Source: Typha latifolia (lineage: Eukaryota > Streptophyta > Magnoliopsida > Poales > Typhaceae). Taken from it: 64,000 nucleotides of DNA. The DNA lies in contig CM034106.1 in NCBI GenBank assembly GCA_019914945.1, positions 4,836,001-4,900,000 on the forward strand, given 5' to 3'. A program made the translations under genes and the position numbers. Under the pieces are notes generated by a model. It was given only the letters and a program-made list of their open reading frames with translations. It had not been told where the DNA came from and did not search any database. Below are positions 12,180-24,600 of this stretch, piece by piece (position 1 is the stretch's first letter; each line of letters starts with the position of its first letter).

Positions 12180-13300
12180 TACTAATGTCGGGAGGACGTC
12201 CCATAGCCTTTCTTAGCAAGGCTTTATCACAAAAATCCCAGCAATTATTGACCTACGAGAGAGAGATGTTGGCAATTCTATATGCGGTGATAAAGTAGAG
12301 GCCTTATTTGATCGATAGGCGATTCATTATTCGAACCGATCAAAGGAGCCTTCCACACTTTATGGGACAACGTATTCACACTTCGGCATAGCAGAGATGG
12401 GTCACAAAATTGTTGGGGTATGATTATGAAATCCAATACAAGAAGAAAACAGAAAATAGAGCGGCGGATGCACTATCGCACCAACCCGATACCGTCGAGC
12501 TTGCAGCTTATTCTTCTCCTATTTTTCCTTTTCTTGACGAGCTAAGGTATGCATGTACATTTGACCCAGATGTTTTGAGATTGTTACAAGAGGTATTGGA
12601 TGATCCAGAGCATCATCCAGAGTTGAAGAATCGAGGCGGTTTGCTGCTGGACCGCAGATGCATTCGGGTGCCCGCAAATGATAGGTTGCGGTAGAAATTG
12701 TTGGAGCATTTTCACCAAACTCCAGAGGTTGGTCATGAGGGTGTCTTGAGAACTTATAGGATGCATTTGGGTGCTCGCAAATGATGGGTTGCGGCAGATA
12801 TCTCAAAGTTGCACGTGGCCAGGATTGAGGTGGGATGTGAGGAGTTTTGTCCGTTCTTGAAAAATTTGTCAAAGGGCTAAGGCAACTACATTGAAACCGG
12901 CCGGATTACTACAGCCTCTACCGATACCGGACCATGTTTAGGAAGACATTTCTATGTATTTCATAGAAGGTCTTCCGCTGGTACGTGGTTATTCAATTAT
13001 TTTTACGGTAGTTGATAGATTGAGCAAGTATGCACATTTTTCTGCATTGTCACATCCACTTTCAACCAAGTCAGTGGCTGAAATCTTTGTTAGAGATGTT
13101 GCTCGGTTATATGGCATTTCACGCACAATTATCTCGGATCTTGATCATGTATTTATGAGCAACTTTTTGATGGAGTTTTTTAGATTACAAGGAACTCGAT
13201 TGAACTTTAGTTCAGCCTACCATCCACAGACGGACGGTCAAACATAGGAGGTCAATCGAGGCATTGAGCAATACTTGAGGTGCTTTGTCGGAGAGATGCT
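12180..13300 (+). pseudogene. gypsy G1 RNase H and integrase (truncated)
   Basis: RNase H: LSKALSQKSQQLLTYEREML, LPHFMGQRIHT, LLGYDYEIQYKKKTENRAADALS (12200-12480). Integrase: the zinc-binding H..H part in LLEHFHQTPEVGHEGVL (about 12700), then the core DISMYFIEGLPLV at 12950, where Y replaces the first catalytic aspartate (normally DFIEGLP), VVDRLSKYAHF, SDLDHVF (second aspartate kept) and SSAYHPQTDGQT. The sequence leaves the family after GIEQYLRCFVGEM near 13300. The zinc-finger cysteines fall in a frameshifted stretch. Confidence 0.88.
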
Positions 13301-13399
13301 GAAATGTACAATCCACATATCTCTTACTATCACAGTCGTCCATCTTAACTCTAAAATATCATTCATTAGACTAAACTACGATACTCGACCCCAAACTCA

Positions 13400-13597
13400 A
13401 TACCCATCATGCCACAAGCTCAAAGCATACTCTACCATAAATTAAGAGTATATCTAAATATATTCATACCCTGCCATACGCAAATGGTATCTCTGAAGAT
13501 ACCCATCATGCCACAAGCTCAAAGCATACTCTACTATAAATTAAGAGTATATCTAAATATATTCATACCCTGCCATACGCAAATGGTATCTCTGAAG
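13400..13597. repeat. 99-bp tandem duplication inside family-L LTR
   Basis: ATACCCATCATGCCACAAGC starts at 13400 and again at 13499; the two units are nearly identical (CTACC/CTACT difference). 99 is divisible by 3, so a fortuitous frame at 13409-13621 shows a repeated peptide, but it is not a gene. Confidence 0.9.
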
Positions 13598-14401
13598 ATA
13601 ATCATACCCTGTCAATGCTAAGGGTATCTTAGTAATAATCATACCCTGCTATACGTTAAAGGTATATTAATGATAGTTGTATTGTATCATATGTTAAGAG
13701 TACAACCATCAGCCATCACCATACTCTGTCATACACTAAGAATATATTTAGTACTAGTCTAGACTAGATACCATTTCAGCCATCACATCACATATACATA
13801 TATTTTTATAATTTTATAATAGATGATAGATCATATGCATATATCTAGTACTACAACAGATCATACAACTCAAGAATTTAGGTGGTGAAAAGGCCAAAAG
13901 AAAATTAATGTAATGCAGTCTCCAACCTAACACATGTATACCTATACTGGTCTATCACATGCATACTCATGCTAGAGATAATCTCGACCTAAAGTCATAA
14001 CAGTATAGTCATCTCCAATCATCTTTATATATCACTAGTATACTCATATCCAAGATCAGTCTAATTAAATTTATGATAAAATATGCTCAACTAAAATCAT
14101 CTCTAGATAAGATCATATAATTACACTAGAGGCTAAAATATGTATATACATAATTATATAATATATTCTAATTTAAGAAGGACGTCTTGGGGATAAGACT
14201 ACTTAAAGTCTAATCAGAAGAAAACACATATCCCTCATGTCCGTCAACCAAGGGTCAACTCATTGCTAATATAATCCATGGGGCCTCAAATAAAGGGGTT
14301 TGGGATCTGAAAATATTTAACTAGTATGAAGTTAGTCATTTATCCCATTTAGAATTCATTGGTGTAAAATATAATAAATTATTATATTTTATTAAATAAC
14401 T

Positions 14402-14406
<5 letters not shown>

Positions 14407-14446
<40 letters not shown>
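14407..14446. repeat. (TA)n microsatellite
   Basis: About 40 bp of perfect TA dinucleotide repeat within the inverted family-L LTR; the 59047 copy has no TA tract at the equivalent place. Confidence 0.95.
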
Positions 14447-14447
<1 letters not shown>

Positions 14448-15345
14448 CCTTATTCTAATTATATATTAGGCATATAATAATTGATCTCTTTTGATATAAA
14501 ACATAAAAGAATCAGATATATAACAATATAATTAAACATTCATGTACACACAATAACTAAGTAAAATTCAATTATTTTGCAATTATTACTCTTACTGACT
14601 AGTTATACATAAAATAATTACTATCTATTTATATAAAAATAATTATCATAGCTTAGTATTTTATTTTATGAAAAATAGTATATAATGATAAAATGCTAAA
14701 ATAGTTATATATAATATAAACATGAATATCAGATTATTATCAACACATCTATATATTAATCTAATAGCAATGTATAAGCTATAGCTATATTTATATATAG
14801 ATACTGATAATTACAATCAATTAATTATTATACTAATTATACTTAGCTAATAACTATGTTAATAAGTATATATATATACCATTTAATAATAATTACTTAT
14901 CTAATTCCTCTACTTACAGTAATATAATAAACCATTAAGAGAAAAAAAAAAAAGAGCTCTGTTATAGTGCTGGGCCGAGTCCAACACTGTTTATGCTACA
15001 ATGGCTAGCAGAGATAGGAAAAAGAATAGAGGAAAGGAAAGGAGGAAGAAGAAGAAGAAGAAGAAGAAGAAGAAGAAGAAGAAGAATAAAGGATAAAGGA
15101 AGAAGAAGAAGGAGAGAAGAGGGAAAGGAAGGGAAGGAATGTCGGATTTGGACCGGCGGCGAAGGTACCTACCGCTGCTAGCTAGCCAGTGGCTTGGTTC
15201 CGACAAAGACAAGGCGTGCATGGCACGATCTCGTGCCATGCAAGCAGTATTTTTTTTTTTTTTTGGTCTCTTCTTTTTTTCTTTTTTTATAATAATAATA
15301 GTACTATTATTGTTATTATTTTATTTTTAGATTTGGGTTATTACA

Positions 15346-17532
15346 GTTCTACCTCAGTTCTGCTGAGGAAGATGAAGGGGTGCCGTGCACATGATTGGCA
15401 TGTACGCTTCCCTTTTATTTATTTTTTGGTGTTATAATCTTCAACCTTTGATAGAAGAGTTGAAAGAACTGTGGTTAGATGGGTGCAATGTAATGATTTA
15501 TATCATACATATTGGTTTGTTTTGATGCCAACAGATGGGTTCCAATGTACATTGAGTTAGATGCCCTTCAGGTCTTTTGCCTGCTAGTAAAGATTATCGT
15601 CAAGTTCAACTAACAACTACACCCAATTATTCAAGCTTGTGACAAACACAAGCTTATAGTATGCATATTGTATTTTTCACATATTTATTTGGTTTACTAT
15701 CTTTCTATATTAAATATGTTTTTTTTTCACAAGCTTATAGTATGCATATTGTATTTTTCACATATTTATTTGGTTTACTATCTTTCTATATTAAATATGT
15801 TTGCAGAAATAATTTACAATCATATAATATTTTACTACATGTTGGTTGTCCACAAAAAATAAAGGAAAAAGAACACGAGGCCCCACATATATGGCTCATG
15901 TATATGCCAAAGAAGGATATATGGCGGTCGAATTGAATTTCTTAGGATAATTGCAAGAGATTGGTGGCTAGATTACAAAAATTGGAGAGCTATGCCATCA
16001 AATTATAAGAAAGAGATGTAGAAGTTGGTTAAGGTATGCTTTTAAAATTTAATAAGTACAACTTAAGATACTTAAGTTTTTCATAATGTAGTTGAAGTAC
16101 AATCTCAATGAAGAGAATTATTGACCCTTAGTGGAGATTTTATTGGACCATTTGTAATATAACTGTGAAATTTGTAATTTAACTATGTACCTAATACGAA
16201 ATTATACAGTAAAATAAAAGTTTATTCTTTTCTTTTAGCTATTTATAGCATCAACGTTCTCATTTTTTGAAAGGTTGATTACACTTAAAAAATATATTAG
16301 GTAATATATATATATTGGAAAGGTATTAGTGATTATGAAATATCTCCAAAAGTATGAATATGGTAGTATCCCTCTCCACATCCTTATTCTTTTTATAATT
16401 GAAATTTATAGTTTATTTATAAAATTCATTGTTAATTTACAAAAAATTGTTTACTCTACTATTCTTTTACTTAATCTTCTGTATCTCACAGCATCCATTC
16501 TCTTGTATGAGAGGCTTGTATAATTATTTTTAGTGAAAAAATATCGAATATTAGTAAATATAATTACAAAATTCAAAATTGTTTCATCTCCTAGTCTTTT
16601 TTTTTCTTTTATAAGCATTTTTATTTGTCTAACATAATTTTTTAAGTATATATGTAATTTTTTTTTTTCAATTGAAAGTGCTAAAAGAATCAAATGCTAC
16701 AAGAAGAATTGAGTAAAAGATGAAGGATTAAAGAAGAAGAAGAAGAAGAAGAAGAAGAATAAAAAGCAAAACAAGAAAAAGAAAGAAAAGAGTACTAATT
16801 ATTTTTCTCTCTTATAATATTCCATCAATATTTAACGAGCAACTAAATGAGAGAAGGATAAATTTGAAAGAAAGAAAAAAGATTGATTTTGAATGGAAAA
16901 ATAATAACCGGCTTAAGTGACAAAAATAAAAAATTATTACGAACCAAATCTAAAATGATTTGGACGTAAAAAAAATTATGAAAACTTAATAGTAGCATCG
17001 TGAGTTAGAGTTCTAATGGCTTTAGTTTCACATAAATCGGAGGTCAGAATGAAAAATTAAAAATAAAATAGTGGAGATATGTCAAAATTGGGCAAAATAA
17101 TAAATATCCGAAATTGTGGCGGTCGAAGGGTGACGGACGGCTGAGAGTGGTGGTGGATGGCCGTATAATAGGGTGGCTGCTGGAGGTATGAGGTGACTAG
17201 GGTTTGGAAGATCGGGATACTTCTACGGCTATGATTTACTCCTAGAAAGATAAATCGATTTAACGGCTACGATAAAAGATAATGACGAAAATAATAACTT
17301 GGCTAAACTTAGATTTCTTCAATGATAATTATCAACACGTCCACCCCAATTTATAGAAGTAAAATTCCTAGCGGATCGAATTCACATGTGAATTATCAAA
17401 TTTATTTAAAAATCAAAATAATAAGATAAAGCTAAGTAACTAACTTAACTTGAGTTAACCCATGTGGTCGGATCGTAACAATCCACCACGCTTCCGACAC
17501 CTTATCCTCAAGGCGGCTAGTCTCGCACGTCC
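15346..17532. other. AT-rich region with an 81-bp duplication, no gene recognised
   Basis: 15640-16030 holds short readable pieces such as LDYKNWRAMPSNYKKEM (about 15970-16020) that could be a decayed transposase relic, which I cannot assign. 16725-16770 is a GAA-rich microsatellite. 17120-17240 is GGTGG-rich, and 17485-17530 reads 'CGACACCTTATCCTCAAGGC' just before the Del-like gag, possibly leader or LTR of that element. No supported gene. Confidence 0.35.
15647..15808. repeat. 81-bp tandem duplication
   Basis: CACAAGCTTATAGTATGCAT starts at 15647 and at 15728; about 74 bp are identical between copies, ending ...ATTAAATATGTTT. The near-identity indicates a recent event. Confidence 0.93.
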
Positions 17533-19808
17533 TTGTACTCATATAACTTGTCATGCCAATCAGTGGATTCAGGTTTGTCTTCCTCACGTCCGCCTAGGAA
17601 CATGACAGTATTAGACTACACTAAGGATCAGAAGGTTGCTTTGACAACCTACATGTTTGAGGACCAAGCGAGCATTAGTGGCCAGATGATTTTAAGAAGA
17701 TCTTCTTTGAGAAGTACTATCCCCGAGCCCTGAAAAAGAAGAAGCATGATGAGTTTTTCGAGTTGGGACAGGGAGGCATGTCTGTAGAGGATTTTCATGC
17801 GAAGTTTGCTAAGTTGTTGCGATTTGTTCCACATATAGCAGTGAGTGAGGAGGACAAAGTCAACTTCTTTGAGGGGATGTTGCGGCCAGCCATCAGATAT
17901 AGGATTTCACTTTTCCAGTGCTAGGCACTTCTTGAGATGGTGTCTAAGGAATTCCTTGCTGAGAGAAACATAGAGGAGCTTTGCAAGACCGAGAGTAGCA
18001 GTACCCACAAAAGAAGCAAAAGAACTGTCAAGGACAGAGTAACAAAGATGGACAGTCATCTGAACAGTCTTCAAGGACCAAGAGTAGAGAAAATCCTTCT
18101 AGGGGAGGTCACAGGGTCAGTTCAGAAATTGCCTGAGGTGTGAACATTTTCTTTCGTCCAGCGTGGGATGCAATGGAGTTTATCGAAACTGCTACAACTA
18201 TAGGAGGCTCGGTCACATAGCAAGAGACTGTAGAGCACCTCATGGAGGACGACATCTAGCTTCTCAATAGCATCAGCCATCCAATTTGGAGTAGCTAGCA
18301 ATAAACCTCCGACACGCAGTGGAATTCAAGGCCAGAGAACAAAGGGAGAGTTTGCACCTTGACTCATGAGGAGGCTGAGCACTCATCATCTGTGGTGTAA
18401 GGTACATTATCTATCTCTTTTGTACTTGCTAGAGTTCTTATAGACCCTAGAGCCACATTTTTTTGGTTCACTTGATTTTATTTCTCTACTATTTGTTGCA
18501 CTTGAAACCATGAAATCATGTTTAGCAATAACCACACCTATAGGGAGGATTGTACTATTAGATCTTATTTGTAGATCTTGTATAGTAGAGATTGATGATC
18601 AAACACTCCTAGTAGATCTTATTTGTCTAGACATGTATGATTTTGATATTATATTGCGCATGGATTGGCTATCCGCATATCATGTTATAGTAGATTGTAG
18701 AATGAAGAGTCATAATTTCTATTTCTAGAGGTCAAAATTTTACTTCCAAGGTGAACGAAAGATTCTTACAACCGGTATTATTTCAGCTCTTCAAGCAAAT
18801 AAGTTATTAAGAAAGGATGCCAAGGCTTCTTGGAAACTATGGTGGGAGCAGAGCGAGTCGAGCAGAAGATTCATGAACTTTAAGTAGTGAACGAATTTTT
18901 AGATGTATTTCCTAATGATTTACTTGATCTTTCACTTGATAGAGAGATAAACTTCACCATAGATCTTCTTAGCACTGAACTAATATCGAAAGCACCTTAT
19001 AGAATGGCACCAATGGAACTTAGAGAGTTGTAGAGTCAACTTCAAGAGTTGGATTTGGGTTTTATCGATCCGAGTATATCACCTTAGGGAGTGCTAGTTT
19101 TGTTTATAAAGAAGAAAGACAAATCAATGTAAAGAAGAAAGACAAATTAACTACCAAGAGTTAAATAAAGTCAAAGTAATGAACATATATCCACTACCCC
19201 GGATCAATAATCTATTTGATCAGCTACAAAACTCTTAGGTCTTCCCTAAGATTGATCTGAGATCTGGCTACCACCAATTGAAGATTTAAAGTGACGACAT
19301 TTAGGACTCGTTGTGGTCATTATGAGTTCTTAGTGATGCATTTGATCTCACTAATGCACCTGCAGCATTTATAGACTTGATGAATCCGGTCTTCAGATCC
19401 TTCTTAGATAAGTTTGGTGTGGTCTTCATCGATAATATACTGATTTACTCAAAGAGTAGGGAAAAGCATGAGGAACATCTAAGGACAATACTTTAAACTC
19501 TTTAGGAGAAAAAGCTTTATGCAAAGCTCTGTGAATTTTGGCCGGATGAGATTGCTTTTTGGGGCATGTTATTGGAAAGGATAAGTCAAGGTGGACTAGC
19601 AGAAGATCGAGGCTGTTAGCAAATGGCCGAGACCGACTTCAGTATTTGAGGTGTACGGTTTCCTTAGATTGGCAGGCTACTACAGAAGGTTTATGGAAGG
19701 ATTTTCATGAATTGTCTTGCCACTTACCTCACTAAGAAAAGAGTGAAATTTGAGTGGACAAGTAATTGTGCAAATAGCTTCTAAGAGCTCAAGCAAAGAT
19801 TGATCTTA
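17533..19808 (+). mobile_element. Del/Tekay-like Ty3/gypsy gag-pol fragment
   Basis: A second gypsy lineage, distinct from G1. Gag (about 17595-18300): MFEDQASISGQMILRR-like, then FFEKYYPRALKKKK, EFFELGQGGMSVEDFHAKF, LLRFVPH, typical of Del/Tekay gag, followed by a cysteine-rich zinc-knuckle zone near 18150-18240. Protease (18510-18728): VLLDLICRSCIVEID, LLVDLICLDMYDFDIILRMDWL, the Tekay 'DLI.LDM.DFDVILGMDWL' motif. RT (about 18890-19500) and the start of RNase H (to about 19808) are readable in short frames only. No LTR is visible at either end. Confidence 0.85.
18510..18728 (+). pseudogene. Del/Tekay-like protease-to-RT linker
   Basis: A 72-codon frame with the diagnostic DMYDFDIILRMDWLSAYHVI motif; the family consensus is DFDVILGMDWL, so G is replaced by R. 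It ends at a TAG immediately before the RT domain. Confidence 0.85.
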
Positions 19809-19984
19809 TTTGGTTGTTTTTGCTTAATACCAAGCAATTTGGCAATCTTGTACTCATGATAATATTATATTAAACTGAAAGCATTCAACCAGAGGCATCA
19901 GCTTGTGCTACTCTTTTATTAAATCCTTATGAGTCAGTTCCTATGCCGTATTTTGTTCTTCGTCTTGTAAAATGTAGTTCATTA
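19809..19984. other. Probable former intron of the FLX-like remnant
   Basis: AT-rich sequence between the gypsy RNase H breakpoint and the FLX-like exon. It ends in a plausible 3' splice signal (TCTAATTCAG before AAACAGGGACG). Confidence 0.35.
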
Positions 19985-19995
19985 AATTCTAATTC

Positions 19996-20429
19996 AGAAA
20001 CAGGGACGTGGTCCTTCTGGTAATGTGGCTTCATATGGTGGAAACCTAGCTTGGATCCGCTCCTCCCAAGGCTGGATATGATGCAATGCGAGGCCCCACA
20101 TATGATGGTTTTAGGAATTCGACCTATGATGCTTCTAGGGTTGCTGGCTGGAAGCTATGAAGCATCGATAGGGACAGGCTATGAAGCTTCTAGAGGATCT
20201 GGGATTGATGCTGCTAGAGTACTATCAGGAGGACCTCAGGCAGCTGCAGCAAGTGGAAATAATGTTGCCTATTCAAGCTTCATATACATATGCAGCAGTA
20301 CAGGGATTATCACCCTATGGATCTTCACAGCCTCCAAACTATGGATCAAAGCAAACTCCAACTTGTGCCAGAGGTGCTTATGAACCTCCTCACGGAACGC
20401 TACACATAGATAAGTTAGATAAAGCTTGA
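19996..20429 (+). pseudogene. FLX-like (FLOWERING LOCUS C EXPRESSOR-like) C-terminal exon, frameshifted
   Basis: Three overlapping frames give one consistent low-complexity C-terminus: QGRGPSGNVASYGGNLA, then GYDAMRGPTYDGFRNSTYD, GTGYEASRGSGIDAARV, GGPQAAAASGNNVAYSS, then SYTYAAVQGLSPYGSSQPPN and ARGAYEPPHGT, ending in a TGA near 20429. GYDA/YD.xRG repeats and an ARG.YEPP end are typical of FLX-like 2 coiled-coil proteins (family knowledge). Frame changes fall near 20051 (+1), 20150 (a 7-bp duplicate-like insertion) and 20278. The coiled-coil exons are absent from the window; Del-like gypsy sequence lies where upstream exons would be. Three indels suggest a pseudogene, though assembly errors are an alternative. 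It is convergent to the TSB2-like gene. Confidence 0.6.
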
Positions 20430-21403
20430 ACTCTTGAGAGGAATTTGTAACTAATCAGCTCATGGGAGAGCGTCATCAACCATCCGTACTTGTATATGGG
20501 ATTTAATTTCCTGGTAACCTGAATCATGTCAGGTTGAGAATGATACTGACATGATCAGCTTCATGTCCAATCATCATTTTGAATTGTCTTAGAATCTATT
20601 TCCTTTTTCTTTTAACTTACTAACATTACTTTCAGTTTTTTCTTCTTTGGTATTAGCAAATCTTTTGAAATGCCTCAATTGATTGTAGTACTTGAGAGAA
20701 CATGTCTATAATAATTGCTCTTCCTTAGTTATAGGGATCTGAATTGAATTCAGCAAAATTTGAATACTGGTGGTTTCTCTGTATTTGTATTGGTTACAGT
20801 ATCTATGAATTGTCTGATCAGAACCCATGTCAGAGAAGAGCAAGACTTGAGTTATTTTTGTGGGGATTTGGCATTTACTTTTCCTTCGCTGGGATTCATG
20901 GCTTGTTGTCGTTGAGTTTCGTTTTGCTCATTGGAAGTTATGTGGAAGTATATATATATGAACTCATGTACCTTTCTATTGTGTTCTAGGGATGAAAAAG
21001 GACTCGAGATTGTTCTTCTCATAATAGCCCGGCGGTTATTGATAAATGGAACACGAGATTATTCTTCTCGTCACAGCCAGACAGTACGAACAAATTATTC
21101 TGTGATCAACCGAGTAGATATGATTTTTTTTCTTTTAACAGGATGCGACACAGGCATTTCTCAATTGCAGCAAGATATGAAACTTTATGATGCATCTGCT
21201 TGTATTAATCCCTATGCCAATATCCTTGAAATCAAGTTGATAGAAGACAATGTAGTAGAAGTATAAGTTTGATACAAAAAGAATAGCTCAAGCTATTGAC
21301 CAAGAATGTCTTGAACTTCAGAAATGAGCTTCTTGTAATCTTGTCTGGGAACAAGCTTCGGATTCGAACTGCAAAGAAAGATTGGCTGGATCTACCTTGT
21401 ATT
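20430..21403. other. Convergent 3' region between FLX-like remnant and TSB2-like gene
   Basis: About 970 bp that should contain both 3' UTRs. AATAAA-type signals are not clear. An imperfect short repeat 'GAGATT(G/A)TTCTTCTC' occurs at about 21006 and 21056. On the minus strand an open stretch at about 21288-21380 lies in frame with the TSB2-like stop (see findings). The plus frame at 20931-21266 shows no recognisable domain. Confidence 0.4.
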
Positions 21404-21660
21404 TTAGGATATAACTTGAGGAACAGCAGCTAAAGAAGCTTGTAACTTCTCGGCAGAGATTGATAGGTCAACCATGTTTCCCTGAAAATATTTATCATAG
21501 GCAGCAAGGTCGAAATGGCCATGACCACACATAGCCATCAGAATGACTTTCTTTTCTCCTGTCTTCCTGCAATGTAATGCTTCTCTAATTGCTGCTGCAA
21601 TAGCATGAGCTGGTTCTGGAGCTGGAATCAGGCCCTCTGTGCGAGCGAATTGTACAGCAG
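21404..21660 (-). CDS. TSBtype2: TSB2-like exon 6 (last)
   Basis: 257 nt after acceptor TCTTATTATAG. Encodes [20 protein letters not shown], the [23 protein letters not shown] motif pair and ends PQVIS then TAA. Phase 1 matches exon 5 exactly (CAAG|CT), which links the two ends of the gene across the giant intron. Confidence 0.95.
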
Positions 21661-24600
21661 CTATAATAAGAGAAAAGACCCGAAAGAGAATCAGTGTCAG
21701 TAAAGATTGAAATACAGTAGATATCACCATATATATCCAAGTTAAACTACCAATCAGATTTATCTTCCACAGTAAATAATAATCTAGTTGAAATATCTCT
21801 TTAGAAAATAGAAATGGAAGGAATTCAAACTGCTTGAAAGATGAAAACATCTGCACCTATAGAAAGAGATACTGGATGCCATCTCAGTTGTCTTAAGAGT
21901 TCTTAAAATAGTACAATCCATTGTGATCTGTTTCACTTACATTAGCAAAATTACCAAAGTATTTGTTTTTTGTTGCATGCATTTTGCTTCAAAAGCACAT
22001 TTGAAATGAACGACTTCATGAATGTTCTAATCTGCTTTGATATCCTCACTATTGGGATATATTTGTAGTGCTGATAATGGATAAATGAGTATCATTGTGA
22101 CAGCCTATGTGTTGCTGATTATCATTTTGATGTTTAGAATACTACAAATCAGCTTATGCCTTTTTGACGACATTCCTTAGCCACAAGAGGAACGAGTTGA
22201 AACCCCTTAAGATCTCAAGGACAGGGTAGATCACCTTCTCTGGAAAATCTATAATTAAAGAATTTCTATTTATCAGATCAGCCATTTCTTTGTAGGCAAT
22301 TACATCTTCCATCCCTTTTATGTCTGCACTTCAGATATCCGATGGTTAACAGTGAGGAACTTATTTTGGACACAAGCCTCAACATTCTTGTTTCTTGAGC
22401 TCCAGACATTTTCATCTGATAGCTCACCAGCCAAGGATTGTCGTGCCAGCTTGGTACCGGCTCCTAGCATGGGAGGTGCCAACGACACCACCCTAAATCT
22501 CTTTATAATGGCTGTATATTAGATGGATCGCCTCCTAGCGGTGGTTCACCTTCTACAAGTGATCTAAGGTGGCAGATGCGAGGGATCATTTGTGATGGTG
22601 GTGGCGGACATCGTGAGGAAGACATTGCTGGCATCGGATTGGTCGAGGAAGAAGATGAATACACCTTTGTGAATCTTTTCCCTAAGATGATCTGCTGAAA
22701 CCGAATTTAATGTAAAGTGGCGAATTATTCGCTACTTCAAATAAATCCGTTTAACAGATCTGCTTAATAAAATATCCGTTGAAGTGGATCTTCCAATTGA
22801 AGCATCGTCTTCTTTTATGAAGAGGGGCATACGAGTCGACTAGGGCATCATTGGAAGTGGGAATCTCACCGACAACGCATGAGGCCTCCTCTCTTTCATT
22901 CCCTCTGTCATTCTCTACCTCTTCCTCTCTCAATCTCCACCCTCTTGTTCTTTATTTACCCTATTTTGTTCTTCCTTTGCCATCAGCACGTACCACGCCA
23001 GTTACCGGCTAACATGTCCTGTGCTGACGGCAAAGAAATTCTTGTCACTATCCATTTTAAAAGATTAAATTGTTAAATAATGGTAATTTTTATATATTAT
23101 ATTCCTCTCCTCTACTTCTAGGGTTGAGACGTTTTAAGAGACCCAGACCTAAATTAAATAGGTGGAGGTTTTATATTTTTAAATAAAAAATGAGCCTAAT
23201 ATGATTTGAGCTTAGAACTTTTGCTCTAATACCATGATAATTCACTAGCTACTTTCAAAGCTTACATTGTTCGAGAACGATGATTTTTATATTTCACAAT
23301 CTAACATCAACCTTTCGTAGTTGGGATAAAAGACCATTAGTTTGTTATCTTTTCTAAAGCTGCACAACACCATTCTTATATCTATTTCCAATTTGGGTGA
23401 GTATTGTTCGAGTATCAACAAAATCAATAACCATTATGGAGCAATATTTCACTAAATCTAAAAAATTCTAGAGACAACTAAGAAAAACTAAAGCACTAGC
23501 AGACCCTAAACAAGGCAAGGATATTGCTAGTTGCACACATAGATGGTCGTGCCGGTTGGCACTTGTTGTGCCGACGGTGTACCAGCACGTGGCACGACGG
23601 ATGCCGCACGACACCCCTCCTAATACCTTTGCCGCTCACCATCGACCTCGTCGTCGAGCTACCCGTTGCCGATCGCCGCTCGCCGTCGCCGTTGCTTCGT
23701 CGGGTGCTCTAGCCTGCCCGAGAGAGAAGAGAGATTGAGAAAGAGATAAAGAGAGAGAGAGGGGGGGGGTTAAAAACTTAAGTTGCGAGCGAGCTAGGGC
23801 ACCCAACGATTAAGTTTTTAATGCCCCCCCACCGCCCCCCCCCCTCTCTTGATCTCTCTTCTCTCGGGTGGGCTAGGCCACCCGGCGAAGCGATGACAAC
23901 GGCGAGCAGCGGGCCACGGTGACTGCAAAGGTGAAGGTATTCCTTACCTTTTTCTCTCCTCTTATGGCACGTGCCGTGCCAACAGGTGGTCGGCACGATC
24001 TGTGCCTGTGGCACGGCTATCGTTGGTTGCACACATGGATTGCAGGGGCAAGCATGCCTATTGAAAGATTGGCATGTACCATGTTGATGCCTTATTGGCA
24101 CTAATGTAGGGTGAGTATCTTGATAGTGAAGAAGCAGGGAGAGAAAAAGGAGTACATGGTGGCTCAATAGCTCAATTAAACCAACATATTCAATCATATT
24201 TAAAACTTGGGAAAAAAAGGAAGCAAGAATTGTGGGACATCGTAAAAATAAGAATGAGTCCGCATGGCACACACATAACAAGATTAAGAGCAAAGCCTTC
24301 AAATAAAGATTAGCTTCAATAATTTCAACAAAACATGGAGTTCTAAATTAGAGTATCATATATTTGAGAACGTTCAATATTAAATTGTTGTAATGTCTAG
24401 TCAAAACAAGGCCATTTCTAGGGTTTATCAAAAATGTTTTACACCTAAAAGTGAGGAAGAGTATTAGAATATAAAAGATAAAAAACCACCATTGCCTAAT
24501 AACTAAAGATTTTAGAGAATAAGTGAAAAAAACATGAATCCTTACGTATGCTTTGATACCAATTGAATAAAAAAGTTATGGAAAGTAAAAGTCAAACTCT

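Larger units (their letters stand above)
8336..13300 (+). mobile_element. Ty3/gypsy (chromovirus-like) element G1, 3'-truncated
   Basis: 5' LTR (8336-9134), PBS (9136), gag (9215-10130), retropepsin (about 10738), RT (about 10987-12160), RNase H (about 12180-12490) and integrase (about 12500-13300). PR-RT-RH-IN order is Ty3/gypsy. The RT segment (VRPYQYPHVQKEVI..., SYSSLMLLVRRKDGTWHFC) is closest in appearance to plant chromoviruses of the Reina/Galadriel type (inference from motif memory). It ends inside integrase, after the QTDGQT motif, where an inverted family-L LTR begins. Several frameshifts and stops make it non-coding. A second copy of the family supplies IN and the 3' LTR at 61936-64000. 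Confidence 0.88.
13300..15345 (-). repeat. Inverted family-L LTR copy (3'-truncated)
   Basis: On the reverse strand it begins TGTAATAACCCAAATC (ending at 15345) and follows the 59047-61935 LTR in order: GCATGGCACGAGATCG, CTTCTT tract, AGTGTTGGACTCGGCCCAGC, AT-rich body, AGAGATGATTTTAGTTGAGC, the reiterated TACTCTTAG motif, and GAGTTTGGGGTCGAGTATCG, stopping near GAGATATGTGGATTGTA. Its right end is a true LTR end; its left end is a breakpoint against gypsy G1 integrase. Confidence 0.82.

Noticed and set aside
14991..15239. Frames with poly-F or poly-R stretches on both strands
   Set aside because: Translation of a GAA/TTC microsatellite inside the family-L LTR.
20931..21266. 111-residue plus-strand frame near the TSB2-like 3' end
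   Set aside because: No domain or conserved motif, and it overlaps the presumed 3' UTR region of the convergent gene.
23230..23255. TGGTATTAGAGC on the minus strand as a retroelement PBS
   Set aside because: No LTR end or coding region next to it; such tRNA-Met-like words are common in dispersed plant repeats.
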